A stretch of DNA of 64,000 bases from Molanna angustata. Lineage: Eukaryota; Arthropoda; Insecta; Trichoptera; Molannidae. A program made the translations under genes and the position numbers. The notes beneath the pieces were generated by a model. It saw nothing but the letters and a program-made list of their open reading frames with translations. It made no database searches and was not told the origin of the DNA. Location: NCBI GenBank assembly GCA_963576475.1, contig OY754968.1, positions 20,198,734 through 20,262,733 on the forward strand. Reading direction: 5' to 3'. This document shows, piece by piece, positions 43,768 through 56,600 of this stretch. Each line of letters begins with the position of its first letter. Position 1 is the stretch's first letter.

Positions 43768-46140
43768 AACAATATTATTATTATTATTATTATTTGTTCC
43801 TGGGCAGGCCGCTGTAGCTGATGTACCCAGACAATGACAATTTCACAACACTTTGTCAAGTCCATTTTTAAAACCATTTACACTATCGGCAACAACCAGA
43901 CACTGTGGAAGTCCATTCCAATCATTCACAACTCTATTACTCAGGAAATTCTTTTTTGGATTCATCCTAAAATTGCATTTGTCTAATTTTAGAGTATGTC
44001 CTCTCAGATGTGTGTTCCTGTTCAGATGAAACATAGTATGAAGCACCGGGCAGTCATAGTAATCATTCAGAATTTTGTATGTCTCTATCAGGTCTCCTCT
44101 CCTCCTTCTGTCAGCCAAGGTTGTCAAATTCAGGGCATCCAGTCTTTCCTCATAGGACAGATTACTCAAACCTGCAGCCGATTTCGTAAATTTTCTCTGC
44201 ACTCTCTCCACCAACTAATTATCTTTGTGAAATATGGATTCCAAATCTGAAACCCATACTCAATAATTGGTCTCAGATACGTCTTGTATAATTTAACAAG
44301 TAGAGCAGGTGGGAGACAACTGAAAGCTCTCTTAATGAGATACATGACACTGTTAGCTTTCTTGGTCATTGCTATTAAGTGTGACTCCCATTTTAATTTA
44401 TGAGATATAATAACACCCAAATCCTTCTGCTCTTGGACCGGTTTAAGTTGGATGCTATCTAGGGTGTATACAATCTTTGGGTTCGTATTGCCCAAATGTA
44501 GCACTGTGCATTTATCAGCATTAAGATGGAGCAACCACTCTTTGGTCCAAGTCAGTACAGCATCTAGATCCCTTTGTATCTGAGCAGTGACTGTAAGAGG
44601 GTTTCCAAAGAACTTGGTGTCATCAGCAAACAGTTGCACCGAGCTCTCAATAAATTATGGTAGGTCTGGGATGTACAGAGTGAAAAGAACCGGACCCAGC
44701 ACAGATCCCTGAGGAACGGAGCTCAACACCCGTCTCTCGCTTGACAATTCGCCACCAACTCTGGTTTAGAAGATTCTGCCATTGAGAAAACTACTGATCC
44801 ATGAGAGTAGTCTACCCCTTATACCCAAGTGATGGAGTTTGTGAACCAATCTTCTCAGTGGAACGGAGTCAAAAGCCTCCTGGAAATCAAGATAGATCAC
44901 GTCGACCGGTTCGTTGTTATCAATACTCTTACTCCAACTGTCAAGACAGAGAAGCAGGTTAGTTATCACAGAACGACCAGGCATAAAACCATGTTGGTCA
45001 GGCCCGACAATGTTATTTCTTTTTATGAAATCACGGAGCTGTTGGACAATGATCTTTTCCATGCATTTACATAATATGCATGTCAAGCTGATAGGTCGGT
45101 AGTTGTTTGGATCCAGGTGGTTCCCCTTTTTGTATATAGGAGTCGCTGTGGCCTTCTTCCAGTCGATTGGCAGTTCACCGGTGTTAAAGGAACGCTGCAT
45201 CAATTGCGACACTGGCTTACTCAGTATTGAAGCACATTTCTTAATAAAAATCGAAGGAATGTTGTCGGGGCCCATGGCTGATTGCTCATCGACACTACTG
45301 AGTACACTATGTACCAACTTCTGAGAAAAATCAATATCACAGATAGACTCCATGACCCTTCCAACACCAGTAACCTCAGGCAGGACATCAGTGAGAGGCT
45401 CCCTAGTGAACACTCCCTCAAACTGGTCAGCAAATATGCTGGCAATCTTACAGCTGTCCGAGACATTCTCACCTTTACTGTTTCTAACAGCAGGTGGTAT
45501 GGTGACATTTGCAGAAATCTGCTTACCAACATAGTTGTAAAAAGTTTTGTGTCCACTATTTATTATTTTCTCTTCGTATGTTCTCCTGCATTTCCTCAGG
45601 TGGGCTGTCAATTTTTTATTTTGGTTCATGTAGATTCTGTAATCAGCTTCGCATTTCGATAACCTATATCTGTCCCAAAGCTTTCTCTTATCCTTGATCA
45701 GACTGATTATGTCACTATTGATCCAAGGTTTTTTATAGTTAATTGAACATCCCTTTCCCGCAGTAGGAGTGAAGTTCTGACAATGTTCAGGAGTTCAACC
45801 TTCAGTTTATTCCACAGAGGTTCTATGTTATTCTGGGAGTAGTCACAAATACGATCAAACGCCCGTTCAGACAGCGCGTTGTTAACCGAAGAGAAGTCTG
45901 TCAGGTAGTATTTTTTCCTTGTGGTCACGCTCTTGTTAGTTTTTTTTTTGTAAAAGTTAAGCAAACTTATAATAAAGCGATAAGTAAAACATGGTCACTT
46001 TTTCCAACACAAGTTTGGTACTGGATTTCGTTCACTAAGCTTTCCTCATTAATTAGTACTAAGTCCAGCAGGGAAGGTGTTTGGCCCTGTCTATATAATA
46101 AATAATAAAGGTATATATATTTTTTTAAATATAATATATA
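43768..46140 (-). pseudogene. CR1-like LINE, 5'-truncated, with stops and frameshifts
   Basis: Minus strand, in order: the end of the AP endonuclease (SLLDLVLINEESLV and KSDHVLL, 46110-45970), a linker (45964-45707), RT (45629-44766: IYKKGNHLDPNNYRPISLT, IYLDFQEAFDSV; then GSVLGPVLF and LFADDTKFFGN at about 44640), the thumb (DLGVIISHKLKWESHL) and the C-terminal RGHTLKLDKCNF region ending at 43843. An (AAT)n-type tail lies at 43768-43796. Two in-frame stops sit at 44640-44765, and frameshifts occur near 44200, 45650 and 45965. EN plus RT without RNase H and the LFADD wording fit the CR1 group. Dead copy, older than the others. Confidence 0.9.
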
Positions 46141-47129
46141 TTTAAGACAGACAATGGAAGGGTACATATACATATCCAGACTATTGACACTCTCTTGCAC
46201 TTTGCTGTCAATTAGAGCTTTTGCTCTCCAATATACTAAGGGATAATCGCTGTGTTATATTGGGTGCAGTCTTTGGTTTTGTAAGTTAAAGCCTTTTTAT
46301 TATTCCATTTATTTTACAATTATTTTTAATCCATATATAAGTATTTAATTTAATTTGTAGTTATTTAAATTATTGTACAGTATTTAAACTTATTTCTACT
46401 TTGTCTTATTTGTATTTACATAATATGTATATTTTGTGAATATTTCTCGAATATTCAATGTAGTTGGTAAATCGTTAAAGCGTTTAAATAATGTAAACGT
46501 TGATTCATTATTTTAAATCTTATTCGCAAGGTGTAATCAAAAACTATTTGTAGTGCGTCCATAAATGGCTTTTTTATAAAATAAAAATATTTTTTTCATT
46601 CATGTGCCGATTCTGCAAAAAAGTATGTACCTACAATAAAACAGATATTTCAATGAAAATGTATTCTTATTAAATCTACGCATTGCCTACCTACATATTT
46701 TATGTAAGTAAGGTTGAAAGTAATATAATAATATGAAAGTGCTTAGAGGTTGCGAATATTTATATAAATCTTCATTATTTCGATATCCGAGGAGAAAAAG
46801 ATAGAGATAAAAATATTTGTTAGATTAGAAGTAATTGTTTTGATCCGAATACCTAGTGGATAATATATATGTATGTATGTATCTAAGAGAGCTAAGATCA
46901 TTATTTCCTGTCATTCGTGAGGGAAATAATCCCAGACCATCGTGCTCTCTAGAAAACCATTAATCATTCAAAAAATATATTTCCTTTACCAAATTTCTCC
47001 AAACCACATCATTTTCCTTTCTAACTTAACCACACCGATACGAGATATTATGAAAGGCCCAACTATATTTACTTACCTACTTACAAATCAATTATTAACA
47101 CTAAAACACCCTTCTTAAACTCAATATTT
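46141..47129. other. AT-rich spacer, no gene recognised
   Basis: No frame, array or terminal repeats recognised. (TATG)n is near 46869-46881. Confidence 0.4.
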
Positions 47130-48047
47130 ATATCATCATCTACATTGGCCCTACAGCCCGTTGTGGGCCTTGACCTCCTTCAGAATCCGTCGCCATTCCT
47201 CCCTGCACTCTGCGGCTCTCTTCCAGTTGGTAAGGCCCAGCGCTCCTACATCAGCCTCCACATCGTCCAGCCATCTCATTTTTGGTCTGCCTCTGCTTCT
47301 TCTTCCGTCTGGTGTGGTGTTAAAAACCTTCTTGGGAGTACGATCATCACTCATCCTGTGGACATGGCCCAACCATTGCAGTCTTCTTATTTTAATGAAC
47401 TGTACGATGTTAGGTTCGCCTTACAGTGCCTCTAATTCGTGATTGAATCGTCTCCTCCACACTCTATTTTCGTTGACAGGACCAAATATCTTTCTGAGGA
47501 CTTTCTTTTCAAATATCAGAAGTGTGTTTTCATCTCTTTTGGTCATTACCCAGCATTCGGCACCATATGCAATGACTGGACGGAGAAGCGTTTTATAAAA
47601 GGTTGTTTTGGTTTTTCTGCCGAGCAATTTGGACTTCAGATGCTTATATAACCCATAATAGCATCTGTTTGCTTCTTATAGCCGTGCTCTAATTTCGGTG
47701 CTGTAGTTATTATCGTGGGTGATTTCAGTACCCAAGCATTTGAAGGAGTTGACGCTTTCTATGTGGTGTGACCTTATGTCTAATGGTGGATGTGTGTGGT
47801 TTGCCTGTGACTTGTTTGCCAGCATGTATTTGGTTTTGGATGCATTTATCCGGAGTCCCATGTCATTTGCAGCAGTCTCTAGTTTTAGGAGATCTTGTTT
47901 CAGTTGAGGAAGAGTTCTAGACACAAGATCCAGGTCATCTGCATAGGCTAGTATCTGGGCAGATTTTCTAAAGATACTTCCTGTTGTTTCTACTCCTGAA
48001 TCTCTAATGGATTTTTCTAGGGCAATGTTGAACAACAGACATGCCAA
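47130..48047 (-). pseudogene. LINE, C-terminal half with two nonsense codons
   Basis: Minus strand, one frame throughout: the LFNIALEKSIRDSG segment, ILAYADDLDLVSR (catalytic YADD), INASKTKYM, then a stop, LLGRKTKTTFYKTLLRPV and YGAECWVM, then a stop near 47410, and LGHVHRMSDD-type segments to the final EVKAHNGL, then a (GAT)n-like tail. The same family as 20896-21330 and 15378-15462. It is cut at about 48047 by the adjacent Jockey-like LINE. Only two point mutations break the surviving frame. Confidence 0.88.
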
Positions 48048-48088
48048 TATTTATATAATCTAACAAAATTACTACCTTCTTTATAACC

Positions 48089-49880
48089 AGGTTGTGATAA
48101 TATACCAGCAATATTAATAAAGGAGTGCGCTGCAGAAATTTCCGTTCCCCTAGCTATAATTTTCCAACGAACCTTTAGCGAGGGCTCCTTACCAAATATA
48201 TGGAAAAGAGCACTCATTACCCCTATCCACAAAAACGGCGATGTTAATAATATTGAAAACTATAGACCGATTTCTAAGCTGACATTATTCAGTAAGATAT
48301 TAGAAAAAATTGTTGTAGACCAAATTAACCCAATTATTAGGACTGCAATCTCCGAAAAGCAACATGGATTTCTTTGTAAAAGATCAGTTGAAACAAATAT
48401 TTTAGAATTCTCTCAGGTCGCAATATCAGCTCTACATGAGAATTACCAACTTGACGCGATATACATGGATTTCGCTAAAGCCTTTGACAAGATTAACCAC
48501 GACATTTTGTTATTAAAAATTTGGAACTTCGGCATACGCGGTAATCTATATAGATGGCTTGAATCTTATGTTAAGAATCGATCTCAAGCAGTTGCTGAGA
48601 GAGGGTTTACATCATGCTTTAGACCTACACCATCCGGAGTTCCTCAAGGATCTCATCTTGGACCTTTGCTCTTTCTTATATATATAAATGACATATCCAC
48701 TTGTATTAAAAATTCCGAAATAATTCTATTTGCTGACGACACTAAATTATTTAAAACTATTCGATCAACTCAAGACTGCCTACAACTACAAAATGACATT
48801 GACAATCTCACCGAATACTGCAAAAAAAACCATCTTTACCTTAACACCGGAAAATGTTTCATTGTAACATTTAAAAGAATAAAAACTCCCATCGAATTCA
48901 TTTACAAAATCAATGACTCCAGTCTCTCCCGTAAATCCGAGGCAAAAGACCTGGGAGTAATTGTGGACGATAAGCTTAACTTTATTTCCCACATTAATAA
49001 TGTTATTAGTAGAAGCTACAAGGGTTTAGGCTTTGTCCTAAGGGTGACCAAACCATTTAAGAATATTGACTGTCTAAAAATTTTATTTAACGCATATGTT
49101 CGAAGTCACGTGGAATTCGCAACCACTGTATGGAATCCTCATTATAAGTTGCACATAAATAACATAGAAAGAATCCAAAAAAAATTCATCAAACACCTCG
49201 ATTTTAGAACTAGGCGATTTGGTATCAGTTATGAGGAATCTTTAAAACATCACCAAATGTTACCACTTAACAAAAGAAGGGGTATAACTGATATATGTTT
49301 CCTATATAAATTACTTAACAACCAAATAGATAGTCCGTATCTCTTAGGACAAATCCCATTCAACTGCCCCGCCAGACAAAACCGCCAGAATCTCCTCTTT
49401 TACACTAAATACTCAAGAACAAACTATGCAAACAACACTTTTATTAACCGCAGCTGCAATATGTACAATAACCTTAATCATAAGCCAGATATTTTTAACA
49501 ATAGCCTACATTCATTAAAAAAACAACTAACATCAATATTATAATGAATACTTTATGTACCAAATTGTACAATTTTTGGTATGTCCAATACTGTATTAAT
49601 ATGACAACTCACCCTTTCCTCCTCTCCTACCTTTCTTCATGTCCCACCCTCGCTTCATAAAATACACTCATACACACACACACATACACACACATCACAA
49701 TTGTACACTTACACCACACTTTTGTCTTTGACTTTGTACTGAATTGTCTTTATTATGTATATTAATCTGTGGAACAATGTAATTGGCTTACTTTCCTGAT
49801 TGTTATTTTTTTATTAATGTAAAACATGTAACAGCTGTTTTGTTTCCCAAAATAAAATAAAATAAATAAATAAATAAACC
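48089..49880 (+). mobile_element. Jockey-like LINE, 5'-truncated, RT frame open
   Basis: About 485 codons are open from 48090 to 49544; the first ATG (48465) is internal and not a real start. Seen: GCDNIPAILIKEC, PIHKNGD then NYRPISKL, MDFAKAFDKINH (first catalytic Asp), SGVPQGSHLGPLLFLIYIND, LFADDTKLF (catalytic Asp pair), KDLGVIVDDKLNF, and a C-terminal region ending at 49544. A 3' UTR of about 330 bp ends in (AAAT)n at 49850-49877. It has no RNase H and no endonuclease (lost by truncation). The palm is intact, so the insertion is young. Its 3' UTR resembles the fragment inside the BEL element at 53431-53633. Confidence 0.9.
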
Positions 49881-50174
49881 CCGCTACGTAATTTATTCGC
49901 TATTCGCTAATTCCACCACCACCCGATCGGCATATGAGGTCTATAAACGGCCCCTTCACAGAACGCTAAATGAGCGACAAAATATGCAAAGCACGAAAAG
50001 TAGCTCATGGAGCCCTCTAGATTAGCCATCTCGGCACCATATGTGCAAAAAGAATCATCGAATAAAAGATTCACACTCGTGGAATGTCATCGACTTCAGA
50101 TCTTTTCAAATGTAAAGCATTAAAGGTGTGACTAAGATCTCACTAAAAACCATAACCAACCTATAGTAAGGCAC
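49881..50174. other. Spacer, no gene recognised
   Basis: GC-richer than average but no recognised frame or terminal structure. Confidence 0.4.
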
Positions 50175-50229
50175 CACACAATAATTATGATTATGACAGA
50201 ACTTCTTGTCATAATCATAATTATTGTGT
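50175..50229. repeat. Short palindrome (about 24-bp arms)
   Basis: ACAATAATTATGATTATGAC and its inverse face each other around 50202, separated by a few bases. It could be a tiny foldback element or a hairpin; family unknown. Confidence 0.75.
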
Positions 50230-50322
50230 ATTAAGAATATTTTGTGATGGATTTCAAAACACCTTGGTGTCATTGCTCTGAGCGATAGCGATGCCCCTCT
50301 GAAGCTTGAGGCCCAAGACCCC

Positions 50323-50499
50323 GTTCCCACTTGTCGTGTGTTAGGTCCGACAAAATGTCGGATGATCTAGTGGCAATACATTTTAAATGGAGCTGTTCAC
50401 ACTTACCGTTATAGTGTAAGTGTGAAGAGTTCCATTTAAAATGTATTGCCAGTGGATCATCCGCCATTTTGTCGGACCTAACACACGACAAGTTGGAAC
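50323..50499. mobile_element. Foldback MITE (177 bp)
   Basis: Arms of about 80 bp (GTTCCCACTTGTCGTGTG, then GTCCGACAAAATG, then GGCAATACATTTTAAATGGA) are inverted around 50413 with few mismatches. No clear target duplication. Class unknown. Confidence 0.85.
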
Positions 50500-50649
50500 T
50501 GGATCTTAGCTGAAGGCTAAATTGCCTAAATTTAATTTGAAAAAATCATTACGTTGATCTCTATGCGGTTTTAATTTTCGAATTTGGTTCTTCGTCCGTG
50601 TCGTGGCGTAGAGAATAATTTCTGATTCACGGACAAGCTGAAGGCGTTA

Positions 50650-51263
50650 TGTAACGGACGAGATTGGATTAGGTTTAAGTTATGAAATGTATCGCGGAAA
50701 AATAAAGCCAATGTGCCTGACTCTGATTATATTGTATTATATTGTAATGTAACTGGGTAGCGGCGAGGATACATGTGTAGGGCCTAGCCGGGAAATGGTG
50801 AAAGTCGTTCGGCCGCCGGCGGATACCCGCCGCGGTACACGACTGCACACCCCCGCGCAGACCGACTAGCATGCCTCACCGCGCCCGAAAATCGTTGTAC
50901 CGCCGGCCGCTCATTGACCGGCGGCAATATATAAATATACGGCACATTGTGCAAAATATAGGTTCTTTCATACCACTACCTGCGTTTATAATTTATCTCT
51001 TGACTCGACGCTGCCTGAACCTGCTTGGAATACGGAACACTCGACGACCCTGCCTGAACCTGGACTACCATTTTGAACTGATATCAACCACCGACGGAAG
51101 CATTCATCCCGAATATCTCTTCTACATAGTATACGAGTCGTATACTGTGTAGCGAGCTGCTGGAGCTACGTGGAGACGACGAGGCGATCCACGGTGAAGA
51201 GGCGAGCCACCGCCTTAAATAAAATAAAGTGCTGCGTTCGGCTAACCACTGCCGTCCGTAACA
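50650..51263 (+). repeat. BEL/Pao 5' LTR
   Basis: 614 bp, TGTAACGGACGAG...CGTCCGTAACA, with short inverted ends. A TATA-like ATATATAAATATA is at about 50928-50940 and an AATAAAATAAAG polyadenylation signal at about 51220-51231, placing the transcription start and the polyadenylation site in the LTR's second half. Compared with the 3' LTR I see only the adjacent pair 51081-51082 changed (AT versus GA). Confidence 0.96.
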
Positions 51264-51267
51264 TTTT

Positions 51268-51280
51268 TGGTCCTTCGAGC
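51268..51280 (+). promoter_or_regulatory. Primer-binding site, tRNA-Tyr type
   Basis: TGGTCCTTCGAGC, four bases after the LTR, is complementary to the 3' end of eukaryotic tRNA-Tyr (…GCTCGAAGGA plus CCA), which would prime minus-strand synthesis. The match then breaks for two bases and resumes with CGGAT. Confidence 0.8.
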
Positions 51281-51300
51281 GCCGGATCGATCTTCATCCA

Positions 51301-53430
51301 GTGTGTATAATCGCCAAGATGACTCCATCGTTGAGAAGCGGGAAAAATGCTGCCAAGGAGCTGGAAGAAGATGTCTCCGACAACGACTCGACGCACACAG
51401 TCGAGACAACGAGCGAGGACACCATCGTACAGCTACGGAAGGTTATCCGTGAACAAAAAGTTCAACTGGAACGACAGCAGAAGCAGATGAACGAGATCCT
51501 GAAAGCACGCACGGCCGGACCCGACCATGCAGCACCAGGAACATCCAATGCAGACCACGTCACGCCGGAGCCAACCGCTGAGACCGAGGCCTCCAGGCGA
51601 ACGCGAGAATGGGCGACAAAAGAATCGGATCGGATGGCGTTCTTCACAGTCGCCTTCAACGAAGCCTGGCGGGTAGCGTCAGCACCCGATAGCTGCCCGT
51701 CACCCGAGCAAGAGACCCGCAGTAACAATACGCCAAGGCACAACACGTGTATGGCGAGAGACAGTACGGCGGTAGCCCTGCCGCTGTTCTCCGGAGACGC
51801 CATGGACTGGCGTAACTTCAAAAGTCAGTGGGATCAGTCAACTCAACTGTGCAACCTGACCGACGCAGAGAACATCCTCCGGCTGCGACAAGCGTTGACC
51901 GGAAAAGCGCACGAAGTCGTCTCAGCACTGTTGACCGACGCAAAAAACATACCCGAAATAATGGACAGGCTAGAAAAAAACTTCGGTCACCCCCAGATGA
52001 TAGTGGGTGCGATGGTGGACAGGCTGCGCAGAATACCGCGCGTCGCAGAGCCAGCATCCATGGACACGTTGCGGGACTTCGCATTGGCCGTGAGCAACGT
52101 GGTTTCGACAATCAGAGGGGTCGACAAGACGTACTTGATAGCACCTCAACTACTGGAAGAGATAGTAGCGAAGCTACCGATCTACGTGCAGTTGATGTGG
52201 TTCGATACAGGAAGAAATAGAACCACCAAAGCGACCACCCAAGAGCTGTCACAGTGGCTAGACGGATTGTGCAATGCGGCGCCGAACATGGGCAGTCTAC
52301 GCTCAGGTAAACCGGCAAAACGAGATGCGCAACGTCGAGACGGAAACGCCACTGTCCACCACGTAGTAGAGGAAAAGAAAAATACACCGGCCTGTGACTT
52401 GTGCAATGAGTTACACCCGCTGTACGATTGTGCAATATTTCGGGAAAAAAGTGTAAACGAACGTTGGACATACACGAAAAGCAAGCGATTATGTGCCGTA
52501 TGTCTACTTGCCGGCCACAGAGCGAAGTTCTGCAAGAAGAAGAGGAAATGTGGTATCGAAGGATGCGACATGCCGCACCACCACCTACTCCACAACCCTC
52601 GCAACAACAACGCTGCGCCGACAGAGAGTGTGTGCAATAATATTGCACGAGACGGCTTGGAAACAGAGACGCTCCTGAAAATACTCCCGGTGACAGTGAA
52701 CGGGCCAACCGGAGAAGTGAAAATACACGCACTTCTCGACGAAGGGTCAACAATCACCTTGGTAGACGCAGCAGTGGCACGCGAAGTCGGCGCCGACGGA
52801 CCGGCACGACAGCTGAGATTACGCGGGGCAGGCGGAATGCATACCGACGTTCAATCACGCCGGGTGCGACTGAAAGTAACGGGCGACAGCCATCAATACA
52901 CAGTCGCTGCCTACACCGTCAAGGATCTACGGCTACCACACTCGCTGATGATGAACGCCAACGCGTGCAATGGCCGCTCGGGAGCGTCGAGACGCACCAC
53001 ACTGCCGCAGATGCTGCTAGGGCAAGACAATGCCCACCTAATTGTATCCCGCGAAGTACGGGAAAATGGAGGCGCACGGATTGCGTCACGCACTGCCCTT
53101 GGATGGACGGTGCACGGCGGCGGCGGACCAGCGCACGAAGAAGTTGCACAACATACCGTCGCTTGCACAATCGCCGCCCAATATCGGGAACTGAACGAGT
53201 TGGTGAAATGGAGCTTCTCGGTGGACGCACTGGGAGTCACCGCCGCCGCCCGTGAACGGGAAGAAGACAAAAAGGCTGTGATAATCATGCGAGAAACGAC
53301 GAGACGATTACCAGAGGGACGGTGGGAGACCGGCCTTCTGTGGCGAAACGAAAACTCACACCTGCCCGACAACAAGAATTGCGCAATAAATCGGCTTGCG
53401 CAATTAGAGAAAAAATTAAAAGCCGATGAG
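51301..53430 (+). CDS. gag-pol: BEL/Pao Gag and protease part of the polyprotein, cut by an insertion
   Basis: About 710 native codons, then 18 foreign codons and a stop (53484) from the inserted LINE tail. Order: a coiled, charged N-terminus (about 40-75), a DUF1759-type Gag core (about 158-260; LPLFSGDAMDWRNFKSQW), Cys/His knuckle clusters (about 362-425; CDLCNELHPLYDC, CAVCLLAGHRAKFC, CGIEGCDMPHHHLLH), and a DUF1758-type aspartic protease with the active site LLDEGST (D480). A spacer leads to the start of the RT region, where the LKADE segment ends at the insertion. The ATG at 51301 is 37 bp after the LTR and the first suitable start. In intact BEL elements the frame continues into RT. Confidence 0.93.
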
Positions 53431-53633
53431 CCGATTTTTTCTCTTATGTTACTTTATATTTTCATATTTACATGTTTTCTATGAATGCGTGTACGTGTTC
53501 TATGTGAAGTACTAATATATAATAGTCTGTAATTGGCTCAATTTATATGTAATTGTTTTATATAAAAAAAATTATACAGCTGTTGACTATTTATAAAAAT
53601 AAATAAAAATAAAAAATAAAAAAAAAAAATAAA
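53431..53633 (+). mobile_element. 5'-truncated LINE tail inserted in the BEL gag-pol
   Basis: An AT-rich block of about 203 bp with an A-rich end (AAATAAAAATAAAA then poly-A) lies between codons that are adjacent in BEL elements. Its words TGTAATTGGCTCA and ACAGCTGTTGACT correspond to TGTAATTGGCTTA and ACAGCTGTTTTGT in the 3' UTR of the Jockey-like LINE ending at 49880. No clear target duplication could be read; a 6-bp GCCGAT word is repeated at the left junction. Confidence 0.82.
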
Positions 53634-56600
53634 ATGGCGAACGCATACCGCGAGAAAATGAAAGACCTTCTCGCCAAGGGGTATGCACGCCCATTGGCTG
53701 CCGATGAAGCTGTCACGGCAAATCGGAAATGGTATCTGCCTCACTTCGCGGTCATCAACCCGAAGAAACCCGGGAAGCTGCGCATTGTCTTCGACGCCGC
53801 CAGCAAGTACAAAGGAACGTCACTGAACGACACCCTGCTCGCTGGACCGGACCTCTTATCATCGCTGCTCGGCAATGTTCTACGTTTTCGCGAAGGAAAG
53901 ATCGCCGTCGCCGCAGACATCAAGGAGATGTTTCTGCGAATTAAAATCAAGAGGGAAGACCAGGCGGCTCAGCTATTCCTGTGGAGAGACACCCCCGGAA
54001 AACAGCCCAGCACCTTCGTCCTGACATCCATGATGTTCGGGGCGAAATGTTCGCCGAGCAGCGCGCAATATGTTCGCGAACAGATCGCCGAAATGTACCA
54101 AGCGACGCACCCGAAAGCTGCAATGGCGATCCGGAAGAAATTTTACATGGACGATTATCTGGACGCAGCCGACACGCCAGGCGAAGCCGAAACCTTGGCA
54201 AAGAGCGTAAGCGCCCTCCTCAAAAGCGGCGGATTCGAACTCGCCAACTGGGCGTCAAACTGCGAATCCGTCCTAGGAGACATACCTAGACACAAGAGAG
54301 CGCCGGCCGCCGTAGATATCATCACTTGCGGCGAGTCCACAGAGCGCATCCTCGGAGTCCGCTGGGACCCGAAACGAGACGAAATATCATGTACGTTCGA
54401 TCATCTACTGGGGGATTGCGACGAACACCCGACAAAGAGGAAAGTCCTGGCGGAGACCATGAAAATATTTGATCCGCTCGGCATTGCCTCATGCCTCACC
54501 GTGCGAGCCAAGGCCCTCCTACAAAGAATATGGAGGTCTAGCATAGACTGGGACGATACTCTATGGCCGGAACACCTGTACGAGTGGCAGGCCCTGCGAG
54601 CAGCGCTGAGCACCGCCCATTGCGTGATTCCCAGGTGTTGCCGATGGTATCCCAACGCACGGAGGACCCTACACGTCTTCAGCGACGCATCCGAAACGGC
54701 GTATTGCGCCGTCGCCTATATGGTAGAAGGTACGCCAACCGACACTCGAGTAACCTTCCTCACGAGCAAATGCAAAGTGACACCGCTACGGCCGCTATCG
54801 ATACCGCGCCTCGAGCTACAAGGGGCTCTCATAGCGGCCAGACTAGCCGCCACCGTGAGGAGGGAGTGCGAGAAGCCGATCGAGGAGACGGTGCACTGGA
54901 CCGACTCAACGACAGTGTTGCAATGGCTGAGGACCGACCCGCGGTCATACTCAACATTTGTCGCCAATAGACTGGGCGAAATAGACGAGCTGACAGACAT
55001 CAAAAGCTGGCGGTGGGTGCCGACCGCACTCAACCCTGCCGACCTTGGCACCAGATGCCAAGAGATGCCCGACCTCCGACCTGATGGCATGTGGTTCGGA
55101 GGCCCCGGGTTCCTGAAGAAACCACCCACTCAATGGCCCGTAGAAAGGAGAACCCACGTACGACACAACGAAGTCGAGATGGAGGTGCGGCCGCAGACCG
55201 TCTTGGTGACGTCACAGCTGCGCGGTCGCGACAAGAGCCTTCCCGACATAGCGAGATTCTCATCGTGGATTCGCCTAATCAGAACAACGGCCTGGGCAGT
55301 GAGATTCACCGAACGATGCCGGCAGAGGGGGCCTGGCGGGCCCGAACTCACATCAGCCGAGATTGCACAAGCAGAACGAAGATGGGTTGCGCAATGTCAA
55401 GACGATAACTTTTTCGAAGACGTGGGCCCGTTACGACGGGGGGAGCCGATAAAGGCCAGCAGCCGATTGAATATGCTGAAGCCCTACGTCGACGAAGAAG
55501 GAATACTGCGAATGGGCACGCGACTCAACGCGCTCAGTGAGATAGCGCGCGGCGTACAAGCGCCGATCATCCTGGACGGGACACACCCATATACTCGACT
55601 CTTAATAAGGCAGCATCATGAACGCGCCCAACACGCAGGAGTCGAAAGAACGATGGCCGACCTGAGAGCCTCGTTCATGATCATCCGTATGAGAACGACG
55701 GTGCGAAAGGTGCTACACGAATGCTTACGCTGCCGACAAGCGCGAGCGAGACCGTCACCACCAATGATGAGCCAACTACCGCCGGGACGGCTTGCCCACC
55801 ACGAGAGGCCCTTCACCCACTGCGGCCTCGACATATTTGGGCCGATGATGGTCGCCGTCGGGCGGCGCAGAGAAAAGCGCTACGGCGCTCTGTTCACGTG
55901 TATGGTGACTCGAGCCATTCACATAGAAGTCACCTCATCGCTCAGCACCGACGCCACGATAATGGCAATCAGACGAATGACTGCGAGACGCGGTCAACCG
56001 AAAGTTTTCTACACCGACAACGGGACCAACTTCAAAGGCGCCGACAATGAAATTCGGGACGCCCTCGCAGATATGCAATCAGACAAGCGGATGGCCGCTG
56101 AGTTGGCAAACCGCCGCATAGAGTGGCGTTTCAATACGCCTTCGGCGCCGCACACTGGAGGCGCCTGGGAGCGTTTAGTGAGGTCTGTGAAGATCGCACT
56201 AACAGCCGCTTTGAAGGAGCGAGCACCGCGTGAAGAAACGCTATTAACAGCGATCGCGGAAGCGGAATACACCATCAATAATCGACCCCTAACACACGTA
56301 TCGGCCGACCCAAGAGATGAGGAGCCCCTAACGCCTAATCACTTCTTGCTGGGATCGGCCGGACGAAGGCCGAACCTGTCAATCTACACGTCAGCACAGG
56401 AGGAAGTGTGCCTTCGTAAACAATGGAGGCTGGCGCAGCAGATAGCCGACATGTTCTGGCGGCGGTGGGTACGAGAGTACCTACCTACGTTAGCCCAGAG
56501 AAGAAAATGGAGGGAACCGGTTGAACCCATCAAGACCGGCGACATAGTCATTGTGGTCGACGCTTCCCAGCCACGCAATCACTGGCCGCGAGGCCGGGTG

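Noticed and set aside
50871..51152. A 93-residue protein inside the LTR (also at 56973-57254)
   Set aside because: It lies within both LTRs and has no recognised domain; it is most simply regulatory and leader sequence.
52112..52757. Long minus-strand frames across the BEL element (also 53947-55351)
   Set aside because: They are antisense shadows of the GC-rich gag-pol frame.
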